64,000 nucleotides of DNA, from NCBI RefSeq assembly GCF_036013935.1, contig NZ_CP107902.1, positions 3,691,001-3,755,000 of the forward strand. The letters run 5' to 3'. Both the position numbers and the translations under genes were made by a program. Origin of the DNA: Streptomyces sp. NBC_00461. Its GTDB lineage: Bacteria; Actinomycetota; Actinomycetes; Streptomycetales; Streptomycetaceae. Positions within the stretch are counted from its first letter, which is position 1, and each line of letters starts with the position of its first letter. Positions 52,615 to 60,936 of the stretch are shown here, piece after piece. The notes beneath the pieces were generated by a model. The model saw only the letters and a program-made list of their open reading frames with translations, ran no database searches and had not been told where the DNA came from.

Positions 52615-52763
52615 GACATGGGGCTCCTTTTGGATGAGTCAGGAAAGCAATGAGTAATGAGAGGGACATACATTCGTACACACGAATGGCCCAAATAGCA
52701 GGGTTGACCAGGTGTGACGTGCAGCGGGGCCGCGCCACGTTGCGACAGGGTCGATGACAGGCG

Positions 52764-55052
52764 TCATTGGGCGGCTCGGGACTGCCGAGGGCCGGAGCGA
52801 GGGTGGCCGGCTGGTCGCCGGGCGGCAATCTCTTGCTCGACTTCGGTCCGGTCTCGGCCGTAGGTCAGTCGGGATGCTGCTCGGGCCAGTCCGCCCCAGC
52901 CGGTCGGTATGGGTGGTGGGCTGGTGGTGATCGTGACGGGCGGCGTGACCCGTCCACCGACCACCACGGTGGCCACGGCGGTGCGGGGCTCCAGGGTCAG
53001 CAGGTCTTCCGGGTTGACCGTGGGTCCGAGGGCCCGAGCCAGGGTGGTCGCATCGTCGGCGCCGGGCTGGAGCACGATCTTGGTACGGGCCTCGCTGAGC
53101 AAGGCCGCTCGCAGATGCGGTGGTACCTGGGTGATGTGCTGGAGGGCCGCGATGATGCCGAGGAAGTGGCCGCGGGCGCGGGCCAGCATGTCGGTCAGAT
53201 CGGCCCCGCTGCGCAAGAAACGAGCGGCTTCGTCGATGTAGAGGAACGTGGGCCGGCGCTGTTGACGCTCAACGGCGGCGCGGCGCATGACCGTGTTCCA
53301 GACCATGCTGACCAGCAATCCGCCGAGCAGGTCGACGGCGTACGAGCCGGCCAGACCGGAGGGCAGCGCTACCAGGAGGATCTTGTTCTGGTTAATGACC
53401 TCCTGCATGGTCCAGGCGGGCTTGGCCTGGCCGAGCATGGCGCGCAGCTGGCGCCGGTCCGTCAGGGGCGACACCTTGTTGATGACGGCCGAGACGGCCT
53501 GGCCGCGTTCGCCTTCGCTCCAGCTGTTGAAGCGTGAGAAGAAAGCTCCCACAGTCGGGGCGAAGGCAGGGTTGAGCCGGTTCAGGAGCGAGGCGCGGAA
53601 GCTCTCGTCAATCAGGACGGCCGGGAGTTCCACCAGCGTCATGCCGGGCGTGGCCGCCAGCAGAACGAGGCTGGCCTTGAGGACTTCCTCCAAGCGAGGG
53701 CCCCAGTTGTCGGCGCTGGCGCGGATGAGTTCCAGAACCTGGTCGGCTACCAGCTCGGCGTCTTCTACGGCGCAGGCCAGTGGGTTGACGCCCACTGGGC
53801 GCTCGTCGGCGGCGTCGAGGTAGATCAGGTCACCGATGCGGTCTTCCGGAATGCGGTCGGCCACGTCGCGGGCCAGGTCGCCGCCGGGGTCGAGCAGGAT
53901 GACACCGCGGCCGGCCTCGATGTCCTGCGTCAGCTCATTGAGCAGCAGCGTCGACTTCCCAGAGCCCGTAGGTCCTGTGACTAGTTGGTGCATCAGCGCA
54001 TCGACGGGCGTGATGGCGACCGGTCGACCGAGGCCTTCGTACGCAGCCTGGCCGAGAATGCGCCCACGAGTGGGCAGCTCAGCGACTGGTGGAAAGGTCC
54101 GGCCGCCTTTGAGGATCAGCCCGGGCAGGGTCGGGCCGCTCAGGGGCCAGGCCACCAGCGTGGCAGCCTCCCGGGCATTGACGTGCACGGGTGGTACCGA
54201 TGAGCCAGTGGCGGCACGAGCCAGCCAATCGGCGGCCCGGCTCGGCAGCCAGCGAGGAACGAGGGCAGCCCCGTTCTGATCCAGCTGGTGCAGGGTGGCC
54301 ATGAGCCGACCCACTAGGAAGTGGGCCCGCCGATGGTCAGCCGCGTGAGCGCCGACGGTGCCGACGACGCCGAACCAGGGCTCGGCAATCTTGGCCTTGA
54401 AGTCGGCTGCAGCCTGCTTGTCCAGCGTGGCTGGGGGCGCGGTAGTCAAGAGCCGGCCCAGCTGGCGGGCCCACGCTGGTAGGGCTCCGTCGAGGAGGCC
54501 GGAGCGCTGCGGTCGTGGCAGCTCAGGCGTCCGGACGGGATAGACCACCAGTTGGTAGAGCAGCAGCTCCTCCCGGCCGACTGGCTGGAGCGTGCTGAGC
54601 AGACCCGTAGCGAATGTTTCCGGAGCATCCGTCCGCAAAGGGCGGGCGGTGGTCGTCAGACGGATACGCCGGAGCCACTGTGCCTTGGGCAGTGCTGGGC
54701 TCTCAATGGGGGTGGTGCGCAGATTGGGCACGATGCCGCGTAGCTGCCGGAGCAGTACGTCGGCCTGGTGCTCCGGAAGGCGCAATCGATACTCGATCCG
54801 GCCAGGTCGACCAACCCACTCGAACACCACGCTGTCGCGACCGTAGAGCCAGCCTCGCGACGGCCGCAGCCGGGTGAGGGCGTGCATAAAGGCCGTCACC
54901 TGTTGGATGGTCAGGTCACGTGGGAAGTCGAGCCGGTAGGTTACGCGGCTGCTATCTCGGACAAACTGGTCGCGGGAACGAAGATAAAGAATGAGTCCCA
55001 TGGTCGCGCTAAAGAGCGCGGTGCTCGCGACGAGCAGGGTGCTGTCTGTCAT
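52764..55052 (-). CDS. TraD/VirD4-like conjugation coupling ATPase
   Basis: 762 residues. One N-terminal membrane segment (about 5-25). Walker A GPTGSGKS (360-367), Walker B TFLYIDEA (602-609) and 'LDPGGDLARDVADR' as in TraD/TraG-type coupling proteins and related TraM-recognition ATPases. These hexameric motors bind DNA substrates and pump them through the membrane during conjugation. The first ~350 residues are specific to the actinobacterial subfamily. Transcribed from a good promoter near 55240. It suggests that this block could be mobilised, although no relaxase is seen in the window. Confidence 0.88.
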   Translation of the reverse strand: MTDSTLLVASTALFSATMGLILYLRSRDQFVRDSSRVTYRLDFPRDLTIQQVTAFMHALTRLRPSRGWLYGRDSVVFEWVGRPGRIEYRLRLPEHQADVLLRQLRGIVPNLRTTPIESPALPKAQWLRRIRLTTTARPLRTDAPETFATGLLSTLQPVGREELLLYQLVVYPVRTPELPRPQRSGLLDGALPAWARQLGRLLTTAPPATLDKQAAADFKAKIAEPWFGVVGTVGAHAADHRRAHFLVGRLMATLHQLDQNGAALVPRWLPSRAADWLARAATGSSVPPVHVNAREAATLVAWPLSGPTLPGLILKGGRTFPPVAELPTRGRILGQAAYEGLGRPVAITPVDALMHQLVTGPTGSGKSTLLLNELTQDIEAGRGVILLDPGGDLARDVADRIPEDRIGDLIYLDAADERPVGVNPLACAVEDAELVADQVLELIRASADNWGPRLEEVLKASLVLLAATPGMTLVELPAVLIDESFRASLLNRLNPAFAPTVGAFFSRFNSWSEGERGQAVSAVINKVSPLTDRRQLRAMLGQAKPAWTMQEVINQNKILLVALPSGLAGSYAVDLLGGLLVSMVWNTVMRRAAVERQQRRPTFLYIDEAARFLRSGADLTDMLARARGHFLGIIAALQHITQVPPHLRAALLSEARTKIVLQPGADDATTLARALGPTVNPEDLLTLEPRTAVATVVVGGRVTPPVTITTSPPPIPTGWGGLARAASRLTYGRDRTEVEQEIAARRPAGHPRSGPRQSRAAQ

Positions 55053-55186
55053 GGACGTCCTCCGGCAAACGGAGAACCCGGACGAGAGACAGTTACCGAG
55101 ACGGTTCGAAGATTGTGTGGAGCTTCATCGAGCATCCACCCCCCTTGGCCACGCCAATCTATGACTACAGATTGGGTGACAATTAC

Positions 55187-55198
55187 ACTGTGCACAGT
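55187..55198. promoter_or_regulatory. Perfect 12-bp palindrome near the TraD-like promoter
   Basis: ACTGTGCACAGT, 27 bp downstream (on the minus strand) of the -10 box. A partial dyad GTGACAATTACAC adjoins it. Likely operator for a GntR/KorA-type repressor of transfer genes. Confidence 0.5.
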
Positions 55199-55224
55199 TT
55201 CTTCCACTGCAACTCAGCCCACTA

Positions 55225-55253
55225 AGTTTAGCATGGCAGAGCCAAAAAGTCAA
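55225..55253 (-). promoter_or_regulatory. Sigma70-type promoter of the conjugative block
   Basis: Minus strand TTGACT (55253-55248), 17-bp spacer, TAAACT (55230-55225). One of the best promoters in the window. The rest of 55053-55356 holds no supported gene. Confidence 0.75.
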
Positions 55254-55356
55254 GATCTTTAAGGCCTGCTATCTGTTGGCTGGCGAGATTTTCAAGCCTT
55301 CCGGAGCGGATTATGTGGGATTAGCGAATGCGCCCCGGACTTGCGCCCCACACCGC

Positions 55357-55509
55357 TTAGCGGCGACCACCGAAGACTCGGATGGCTAGCAGGTACACGA
55401 TGACGAGGCCGACGAAGTAGCCGTAGACGCCGCGCAAAAACTGCCCGGCCAGGATGACGGCGTAGCCCGCTGCGAGGATGCGTATAGCGGTCTTTTCGTG
55501 CGGTGACAT
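55357..55509 (-). CDS. Small two-helix membrane protein
   Basis: 50 residues from ATG 55509. 'ILAAGYAVILAGQFLRGVYG' and 'YFVGLVIVYLLAIRVF' form two short membrane segments, ending in 'GGRR'. It starts 6 bp after the stop of the preceding gene, so it is in an operon with it. Too short for the usual gene callers. Function unknown; possibly a helper of the transfer apparatus. Confidence 0.65.
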   Translation of the reverse strand: MSPHEKTAIRILAAGYAVILAGQFLRGVYGYFVGLVIVYLLAIRVFGGRR

Positions 55510-55515
55510 AGTCGT

Positions 55516-55791
55516 TCACCCCTCGCTGTCGAAGTCAGCCAGTGTCTCTGCCAGATCTTCGAGGAGGCCGAGGATGATCGTGACTTCGTCGAACGCCGCC
55601 TCCAGCAATTCGCTCGGCTCCGCACTGATGAGCTGCTTGGTCATGATGACGGCCCGCAGTCGGCAGCCGGCCATCGTGAGGGCGGCAGTGCCAAACTGCA
55701 TGTTGCCGCGCAGCTCTTCGTACCGGGCGATGGTCGCCTTCAGCTCAGCCACGTGATGGTCGTGGTTAGCGAAGGCGGGATGTTCTTCCAT
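55516..55791 (-). CDS. Small helical unknown protein
   Basis: 91 residues from ATG 55791 (AGAGGA 9 bases upstream; an ATG at 55800 is also in frame). Long helices: 'VAELKATIARYEELRGNMQF' and 'LLEAAFDEVTIILGLLEDLA'. No family. First gene of the short operon ahead of the TraD-like gene. Confidence 0.6.
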   Translation of the reverse strand: MEEHPAFANHDHHVAELKATIARYEELRGNMQFGTAALTMAGCRLRAVIMTKQLISAEPSELLEAAFDEVTIILGLLEDLAETLADFDSEG

Positions 55792-56052
55792 GACGTGCAT
55801 TCCTCTAACAGACGGCCCAAGGCGCACGGGTAGTGCGGACAGGGACCAGGATGGGAATCGAGAAGGATGGCGGCGGAGGTACACCGGCCACCTCTCCTAC
55901 CGAGAATTCGGCAGGACCAGGATGACCAAATCTGCTAGCGGAAACCAGTAGGTAAATCCATCAATTCGCCTCCGGACCGGCACGGCTGTGCCCGTCACAC
56001 GGCGAACGGGCAAGATCTTGCCGAGTCAGTCCGGCAGCCTCACGATGAAGCT

Positions 56053-56835
56053 GTGTCAGACGAGCTTCGTGTCCTGGTCGCTTCCGCGCTGGGCAAACTT
56101 CTCGGCCAAGTCCTGAAGGAAGCGCTCCCCCACGCCACCATCGTCGTGGCCACCGACCCCTCAGCTGTCCACCACGCCGTCGTAGGCCGGGTCCGCTTCG
56201 ACGCCGTCGCAGCCGACCTGATCTGGATGGACCCCACCTACGAATACGACTTCGACGGCCTGGACGTTCTCAAGCTCCTGCGGGACAGCAACCGCAGCGC
56301 ACCCATGGTCGTGGCTCTACACGGCCACGGCATCGAGCGGGACCATCTGGAGGAAGCCGTCACCCAACCCGAAGTCGTCGGCGTCGTCCAGAAAGCGGCA
56401 GGCTTCGAACCACCGGTCGAGGCCGTCCAGATCGCGGCGGCCGGCCGCACCCTGCCGAAGACGAAGTTCCCGATCGGCCAGCGCTTGATCTCCCCGTCAC
56501 TCGACAGCTACTTCCGCAGTAGACGACGCGGCCACACCGCGGCCCTCCTGGCTGGAGCCATCGCCGCCGGACGAGCCACCGATTACCAGTCCCTCGCTGC
56601 TGCCACCGGTATGCCGCTCAACACGGTCAACAAGCTCGTGAGCTACCTCGGGCCTCTCATCGAGGCGCGCGGCGAACATGATCCTGGACTGCCGATGAAC
56701 TCGCAGGCTGTGTACCGCTGGTGCGGCGAGCATTCGCGCTATGTCTCTAGCTGGTGTCGCCGGGCAGGGGTGGAAATCGCGCGAGGACCATGTGGGACTC
56801 GACGAGTGAGGGACAAGTCGCGTAGCTCACGTTGA
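56053..56835 (+). CDS. Receiver-like regulator with C-terminal HTH
   Basis: 260 residues from GTG 56053. Residues 1-130 follow the response-regulator receiver fold: 'LRVLVASALGKLLGQVLKEA' (beta1/alpha1), 'FDAVAADLIWMDP' (beta3, with Asp in the phosphorylation position), 'MVVALHGHG' and 'VVGVVQKAAG' (beta5, Lys). A HTH lies near 178-200 ('YQSLAAATGMPLNTVNKLV'). The C-terminus is basic. It lacks the canonical acidic pair at the start of the receiver, so phosphorylation is doubtful. No kinase is adjacent. Divergent from the conjugative block, which it may control. Confidence 0.75.
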   Translation: MSDELRVLVASALGKLLGQVLKEALPHATIVVATDPSAVHHAVVGRVRFDAVAADLIWMDPTYEYDFDGLDVLKLLRDSNRSAPMVVALHGHGIERDHLEEAVTQPEVVGVVQKAAGFEPPVEAVQIAAAGRTLPKTKFPIGQRLISPSLDSYFRSRRRGHTAALLAGAIAAGRATDYQSLAAATGMPLNTVNKLVSYLGPLIEARGEHDPGLPMNSQAVYRWCGEHSRYVSSWCRRAGVEIARGPCGTRRVRDKSRSSR

Positions 56836-57079
56836 ACGGGGCAACCAACTCATCCTGTGCGAGGATGCACCACTGATTCCCCAATACCAGATGTGATCTT
56901 GTTTTTCAAGATCACATGACATATCATCAAAACATAGGTCTAGACCACCTTGCACCTTGCGCGAGCCCCCCGTGCCGAGTTGCGCCAGCCCTGAAGCTGT
57001 GGCGCACTTGCAATAAAGGGCAGTCAGACCAACCTCAAGCGCACTAAGCGCGATAGACAGGACAATCCGAAAGGTCGAC

Positions 57080-57325
57080 ATGTCCGAGATTGCCAACTGC
57101 CTTACAGACGAGATCATCGAGCGGCAGCATTTCGGCCAAGCCGTAGAAGCGCTTCGCAATATCATCCGAGAAGAATCAGCTCCGTGGCTGTTCTCTGACC
57201 TCCAGGAAGAGATTATGAGGCGGACCGGTTTGGAAAAATGGCCTGCTCGTCAAGCCATTTGGAATCTCGTGAGCCGCGGCGAACTTTCGTCCACCCAACA
57301 GCACGGTTACCTCGTGCCACGATAA
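57080..57325 (+). CDS. Small winged-helix-like protein
   Basis: 81 residues; AAAGG 6 bases before ATG 57080. 'LFSDLQEEIMRRTGLEKWPA' and 'RQAIWNLVSRGELSSTQQHG' followed by 'YLVPR' fit helix-turn-helix plus wing. AT-rich for this genome. It lies 90 bp ahead of the dGTPase-like gene with a terminator between; it could regulate that gene through the 20-bp repeats. Confidence 0.65.
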   Translation: MSEIANCLTDEIIERQHFGQAVEALRNIIREESAPWLFSDLQEEIMRRTGLEKWPARQAIWNLVSRGELSSTQQHGYLVPR

Positions 57326-57335
57326 ATAGCCCCCG

Positions 57336-57364
57336 AAACCCCTCGAATTTAATCAAGGGGTTTT
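57336..57364 (+). terminator. Intrinsic terminator
   Basis: Eight-bp stem AAACCCCT / AGGGGTTT with 12-base loop, ending in TTTT, 10 bp after the winged-helix gene. Confidence 0.75.
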
Positions 57365-57402
57365 CTATAGGGCACCTTTCCCTTCTATAGGGCACCTTTC
57401 CC
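57363..57402 (+). repeat. Perfect 20-bp tandem duplication
   Basis: TTCTATAGGGCACCTTTCCC occurs twice head to tail, just before the ribosome site of the dGTPase-like gene. Each copy holds the palindrome CTATAG. Could be paired operator or promoter elements. Confidence 0.8.
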
Positions 57403-57414
57403 TAGGAGTGTGAG

Positions 57415-58806
57415 ATGTCTGCTCCGAACGAAAACAAGGAATACTTTGAGTCGTCTCAGCACCGACGCCGTCACGATACTCAGGGAAAGAGCGAGGGTGG
57501 ATATGCTTGTAGGTATGACGAAGACCGAGATCGAATATTCTACTCGTCTGCTTTCCGCAGGCTCGCCGGTGTAACCCAGGTTGCCCCGGCAACTGAGAGT
57601 CGGCTGCTCCATAATAGGCTCACTCATAGCGTCAAGGTCGCGCAGGTTGGGCGACGATTGGCGGACCTTCTCATAAACGACCCAACGCTTGGCAAGAAAA
57701 GCCACAAAGACATCATCATTCCCTCAATCATTGAGACAGCTGGACTCGCACACGATCTCGGCCATCCGCCGTTCGGTCATGTGGCCGAGACAGTGCTGGA
57801 TGATCTTATGTCCGCCGTTGAAGGGCTCGAAGGATTTGAGGGAAACGCTCAAACATTCCGTATCGTCACAAAACTGTCGGTCCGGAATGACGAAGAGGGT
57901 GGGTTGGACCTGACTCGGGGAAGTCTCGACGCCATCCTCAAGTACCCGCGCCTCAAGGAAAATACTTCCGACGAGGAAGCAGGTAGCGGTAGGGAGTGGT
58001 CTAACCGCGAGTACGGCACCAAGTGGGGCTGCTATGAAAGCGAGGCTGATTACCTCGACTGGGTACGAGGCGAGAACACGGACGACAGCCGCTGCGCCGC
58101 TGCCATGCTGGTTGACTGGGCAGACGACATCACCTACGCGATTCATGACGTAGAAGACTACTACCGCGCAGGTTTGATCCCTCTTCACAAGATCGAAGAT
58201 GACCTCGGAAAAATCGCAACTCACGGCGCCGCACGCCTCACAAAGGCAGGCCATAAGGGTTTTAATGACCAGAAATTCCATAAATCACTTGAGAGCCTGC
58301 TTCAAGACCTCCCATTCAAGCGCCCCTTTACTGGAACTCGATATGACCGTCAACGCCTATACGACTTCATGGACTCAAAAATGCGCCATTTTGTCTGTGG
58401 AGCCGTCGCCATCAAGCAAGCACCCTATGTGAAAATTCGCGAGACTTTCCAATACGAAGTAGAGGCCTTGAAGGAGCTAACCTGGTACTACGTGATCCAC
58501 CATCCCTCTCTCGCTCTGGCGCAAGAAGGACAAAAGAAGGTAATCCGTGAGCTCTTTAACACTCTGGCGGACTGGCTCACGTCGGACGTAGAAAGTCCCC
58601 GGATTCCACGAGATCTAGCTGATCTCTATTCGGCCATCGGAGACGATCACGAGGTTGGCGCAAAGATCTCGAAAAGCAAGGATGCGAAGATCGCGCGGGC
58701 CGTGTGTGATTATATCTGCACCCTAACCGATCAACAAACATTCGACATGTATGAACGGTTGCTCGGAATTTCACGAGCTTCAATATTCGGCTCCATGATC
58801 AACTAG
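57415..58806 (+). CDS. dGTPase-like HD-domain dNTP triphosphohydrolase
   Basis: 463 residues; TAGGAG 6 bases before ATG 57415. HD metal site: His71 in 'NRLTHSVKVAQ', HD at 113-114 in 'LAHDLGHPPFGHVAE', and Asp237/238 in 'VDWADDITYAIHDVED'. 'RDRIFYSSAFRRLAGVTQV' is the dGTPase substrate motif. These enzymes cleave dNTPs to nucleosides and triphosphate; some stop phage by draining dNTP. Length and motifs are full, so it should be active. Coding is AT-rich relative to the genome. Isolated from replication genes and close to the island edge, which favours a defence role over housekeeping. Confidence 0.92.
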   Translation: MSAPNENKEYFESSQHRRRHDTQGKSEGGYACRYDEDRDRIFYSSAFRRLAGVTQVAPATESRLLHNRLTHSVKVAQVGRRLADLLINDPTLGKKSHKDIIIPSIIETAGLAHDLGHPPFGHVAETVLDDLMSAVEGLEGFEGNAQTFRIVTKLSVRNDEEGGLDLTRGSLDAILKYPRLKENTSDEEAGSGREWSNREYGTKWGCYESEADYLDWVRGENTDDSRCAAAMLVDWADDITYAIHDVEDYYRAGLIPLHKIEDDLGKIATHGAARLTKAGHKGFNDQKFHKSLESLLQDLPFKRPFTGTRYDRQRLYDFMDSKMRHFVCGAVAIKQAPYVKIRETFQYEVEALKELTWYYVIHHPSLALAQEGQKKVIRELFNTLADWLTSDVESPRIPRDLADLYSAIGDDHEVGAKISKSKDAKIARAVCDYICTLTDQQTFDMYERLLGISRASIFGSMIN

Positions 58807-58902
58807 AGCTTGGGCCCTTTACACCGCCATGAGTAGGCGTCATTCGAATCTCCCGCCGCCACCCTCCTCCCCGGATACTGCTCCTGACATGCGGCGTCAA
58901 AG

Positions 58903-60177
58903 TCACGTCAGCTTGGGGCCATGTCGTCCGCAGGACCAGGTGAACGCGGCCTGCGGAGCGTGGATGCGTCGGCCGGATAGGCCGCTGGCGGAGCGCTGAC
59001 CAGGGAGCCACGCCACTTTGGGCCAGCAGTACGTGTCCAGGTTCACGCTGTAAGTAGTCGGTGGATGCTGATCGTGCCCCTGACTCCATGGGGCTGCATT
59101 CAGCAGCTCGTACGCGCCAGCGAACAAGAGCGATCCCAGTAGCACCAAAACACTGAGGAGCATAAACAAGCCCAGGACCGTCAGTCGAAAGTCGCGCCAG
59201 TTGGCGAAGGTCAGTGGAGGCGCCGGCGGCTTCGTGATGAAGGCGGTCACGCCGACGGTTTCGGTGACACCGTCCAGGTGGATCTGCAGCCGCTCGGTGA
59301 ACCGGCCTTGAGCGCGGGCGGGTGCAACCGGTCCACCCTTGATACAGATGATGAGGCAGGCCGTGTCACGCACGACAGGCTCGGACACCACATGCCAGAA
59401 CGAGCCCGTCGTGTTGAGGACTCGCGCAATGCCAATGGGTGAGCCGTCAGCGAAGCGGGCCTCTACTACCTGCTCCTGCGCCTCGGCACCAGTCCAGACC
59501 GACCCCAGGTTGATGTACCGGTGATTCAGGACGATTGTGCGGGGCTTCGGTGGTGGCGCCGGAGGAGGGGGCTGCGGAGGCGCTGTCACCACGTTCAAAC
59601 AGACCGGCACCACCGCCATGAGATCGTCAACCATGATCTTGAGCCGGTCGCTGCGGAGCCCAGGCACCTCATGCGCTGACAGCGGCCGGACTCGAAGCCG
59701 CAGCCTCACGGATGAGACGTCGCGGTATGGCTGCGGCTCGACCACCTGCCAGAAGTCTCTGCGGTCCGTCAGTGCCCACGCGTAACGGATGATCGAATTG
59801 TCGCTGAGCCTCACCGTGATGACCTGGTCGCGCAGCATTCCGCCGATGAAGACGGACCCGAAATCCACAACCTCGGGATCGACAACGATGACTCGCGGCG
59901 GAGGAGGCGGTGGTGGTTGACGGTGCTGCTCGCGCTTGGCGTTACGTGCTGAACGGCGGTCGAGGTCATAGACAGCACGTTTGCCAGGGTCACTCAGCGT
60001 CTCGTACGCCAGGTTTAGCAGAACCATCTCCTCATGGGCCGCTGCGGCCTCCGCAGGCGGACGACTGTCTGGATGGGTCTGCCGTATGCGGGCGCGGAAG
60101 GCTTTGCGGATGGCGGCCCCGTCCGCAGCCTCCGCGACCCCGAGCACGGCGTACAGATCGATGGACGCAGTGTTCAC
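58903..60177 (-). CDS. J-domain membrane protein
   Basis: 424 residues. Residues 5-73 are a J domain with the HPD motif ('IRQTHPDSRPPAE') and 'LLNLAYETLSDPGKRAVYDL'. A Pro-rich linker follows, then two beta-sandwich domains ('VVDFGSVFIGGMLRDQVITV' and 'YINLGSVWTGAEAQEQVVEA') that look like a repeated Ig-type/ASPM-like fold. A membrane segment near 350-380 ('LTVLGLFMLLSVLVLLGSLL') and a short tail finish it. Such a protein would recruit Hsp70 to the membrane. No chaperone gene adjoins. It is the last gene before the tRNA fragment. Confidence 0.8.
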   Translation of the reverse strand: MNTASIDLYAVLGVAEAADGAAIRKAFRARIRQTHPDSRPPAEAAAAHEEMVLLNLAYETLSDPGKRAVYDLDRRSARNAKREQHRQPPPPPPPRVIVVDPEVVDFGSVFIGGMLRDQVITVRLSDNSIIRYAWALTDRRDFWQVVEPQPYRDVSSVRLRLRVRPLSAHEVPGLRSDRLKIMVDDLMAVVPVCLNVVTAPPQPPPPAPPPKPRTIVLNHRYINLGSVWTGAEAQEQVVEARFADGSPIGIARVLNTTGSFWHVVSEPVVRDTACLIICIKGGPVAPARAQGRFTERLQIHLDGVTETVGVTAFITKPPAPPLTFANWRDFRLTVLGLFMLLSVLVLLGSLLFAGAYELLNAAPWSQGHDQHPPTTYSVNLDTYCWPKVAWLPGQRSASGLSGRRIHAPQAAFTWSCGRHGPKLT

Positions 60178-60321
60178 GAGCGCCCCCGTGCTAGCGCGGG
60201 GCTAACGGCGCCGCCGGACGATCCTGAACTACCTCGGATGAGGCTGGCACAGTCACACCGCTGCTGACCTGCGAGAACGAACGATTCCGGACTCATTCGG
60301 CATCATCCGGCTCGTCGTCCG

Positions 60322-60368
60322 GCTGACTCTTAATCAGCGGGTCCGGGGTTCGAGTCCCTGGCGGCGCA
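60322..60368 (+). tRNA. 3' fragment of tRNA-Lys(CTT), probable attachment site
   Basis: Anticodon arm GCTGA-CTCTTAA-TCAGC (anticodon CTT at 60329-60331), variable loop, T-arm CGGGG-TTCGAGT-CCCTG, acceptor strand GCGGCGC and A. The D-arm and 5' acceptor strand, which should read GCGCCGC upstream, are absent; instead the upstream sequence is unrelated. A half tRNA that starts at the anticodon arm is the usual scar of an integrative element at its right end, with the complete tRNA at the other end outside this window. Confidence 0.85.
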
Positions 60369-60374
60369 CGTTGG

Positions 60375-60428
60375 CGATGGCGAGGCATGTTCGCGGAAAG
60401 CGCGAACCGGCCTCGCCATCGTTGTTTT
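60375..60428 (+). terminator. Strong two-part hairpin terminator after the tRNA fragment
   Basis: Outer stem CGATGGCGAGGC / GCCTCGCCATCG (60375-60386, 60410-60421) and inner stem GTTCGCG / CGCGAAC, followed by TTGTTTTT. It is the original tRNA-Lys terminator. Confidence 0.85.
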
Positions 60429-60833
60429 TGCGCGGCTTCGCCGCGCGTTGCGGGGGCTTCGCCACCCACACCCCCCAACCCCGTCGGCCGGCGTGAGCGT
60501 CGGCCCGGGGGCTGGACTCTGGGGTGGAACGGGGCCCCTTGGCGGGGTGGGCCAAGGATCACCGGGGTGCGGGGCCGGGCCCGTCATGACCGGGGCCTCT
60601 CTCTTGCTCACCGCGGAGGCGATCCGTCACGGGCCACGGGCCAACGCTCGCCATAGACACGGATCCATCGCGCCCACGGGCTCGCACTCACCATGGACGT
60701 GGACCCGTCGTGACCGCCCACCCGCTCACACCGTGGACGCGGGCTGCCGCTTGCCGTGGATGTCGACCCACCATGACCACCCTGGCCGCCGTGGCCGCGG
60801 CGGCCCTCATCGCCGTCGTGGCCATCGCCCCCA

Positions 60834-60878
60834 TGACCCCCGTGACCCCCGTGACCCCCGTGACCCCCGTGACCCCCG
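60834..60878. repeat. 9-bp minisatellite, five units
   Basis: TGACCCCCG repeated five times without a break. It lies downstream of the metalloprotease stop and outside any supported gene. The remainder of 60430-60936 holds no supported gene. Confidence 0.8.
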
Positions 60879-60936
60879 TGGCCGGCGGCCGCGGCGGCCG
60901 CCGTGGCCGCCGGCCGAAGGATGCCCTCGCCGTGGG

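Noticed and set aside
57239-57410. CRISPR-like array at the 20-bp repeats
   Set aside because: Only two units with no spacer between them and no cas genes.
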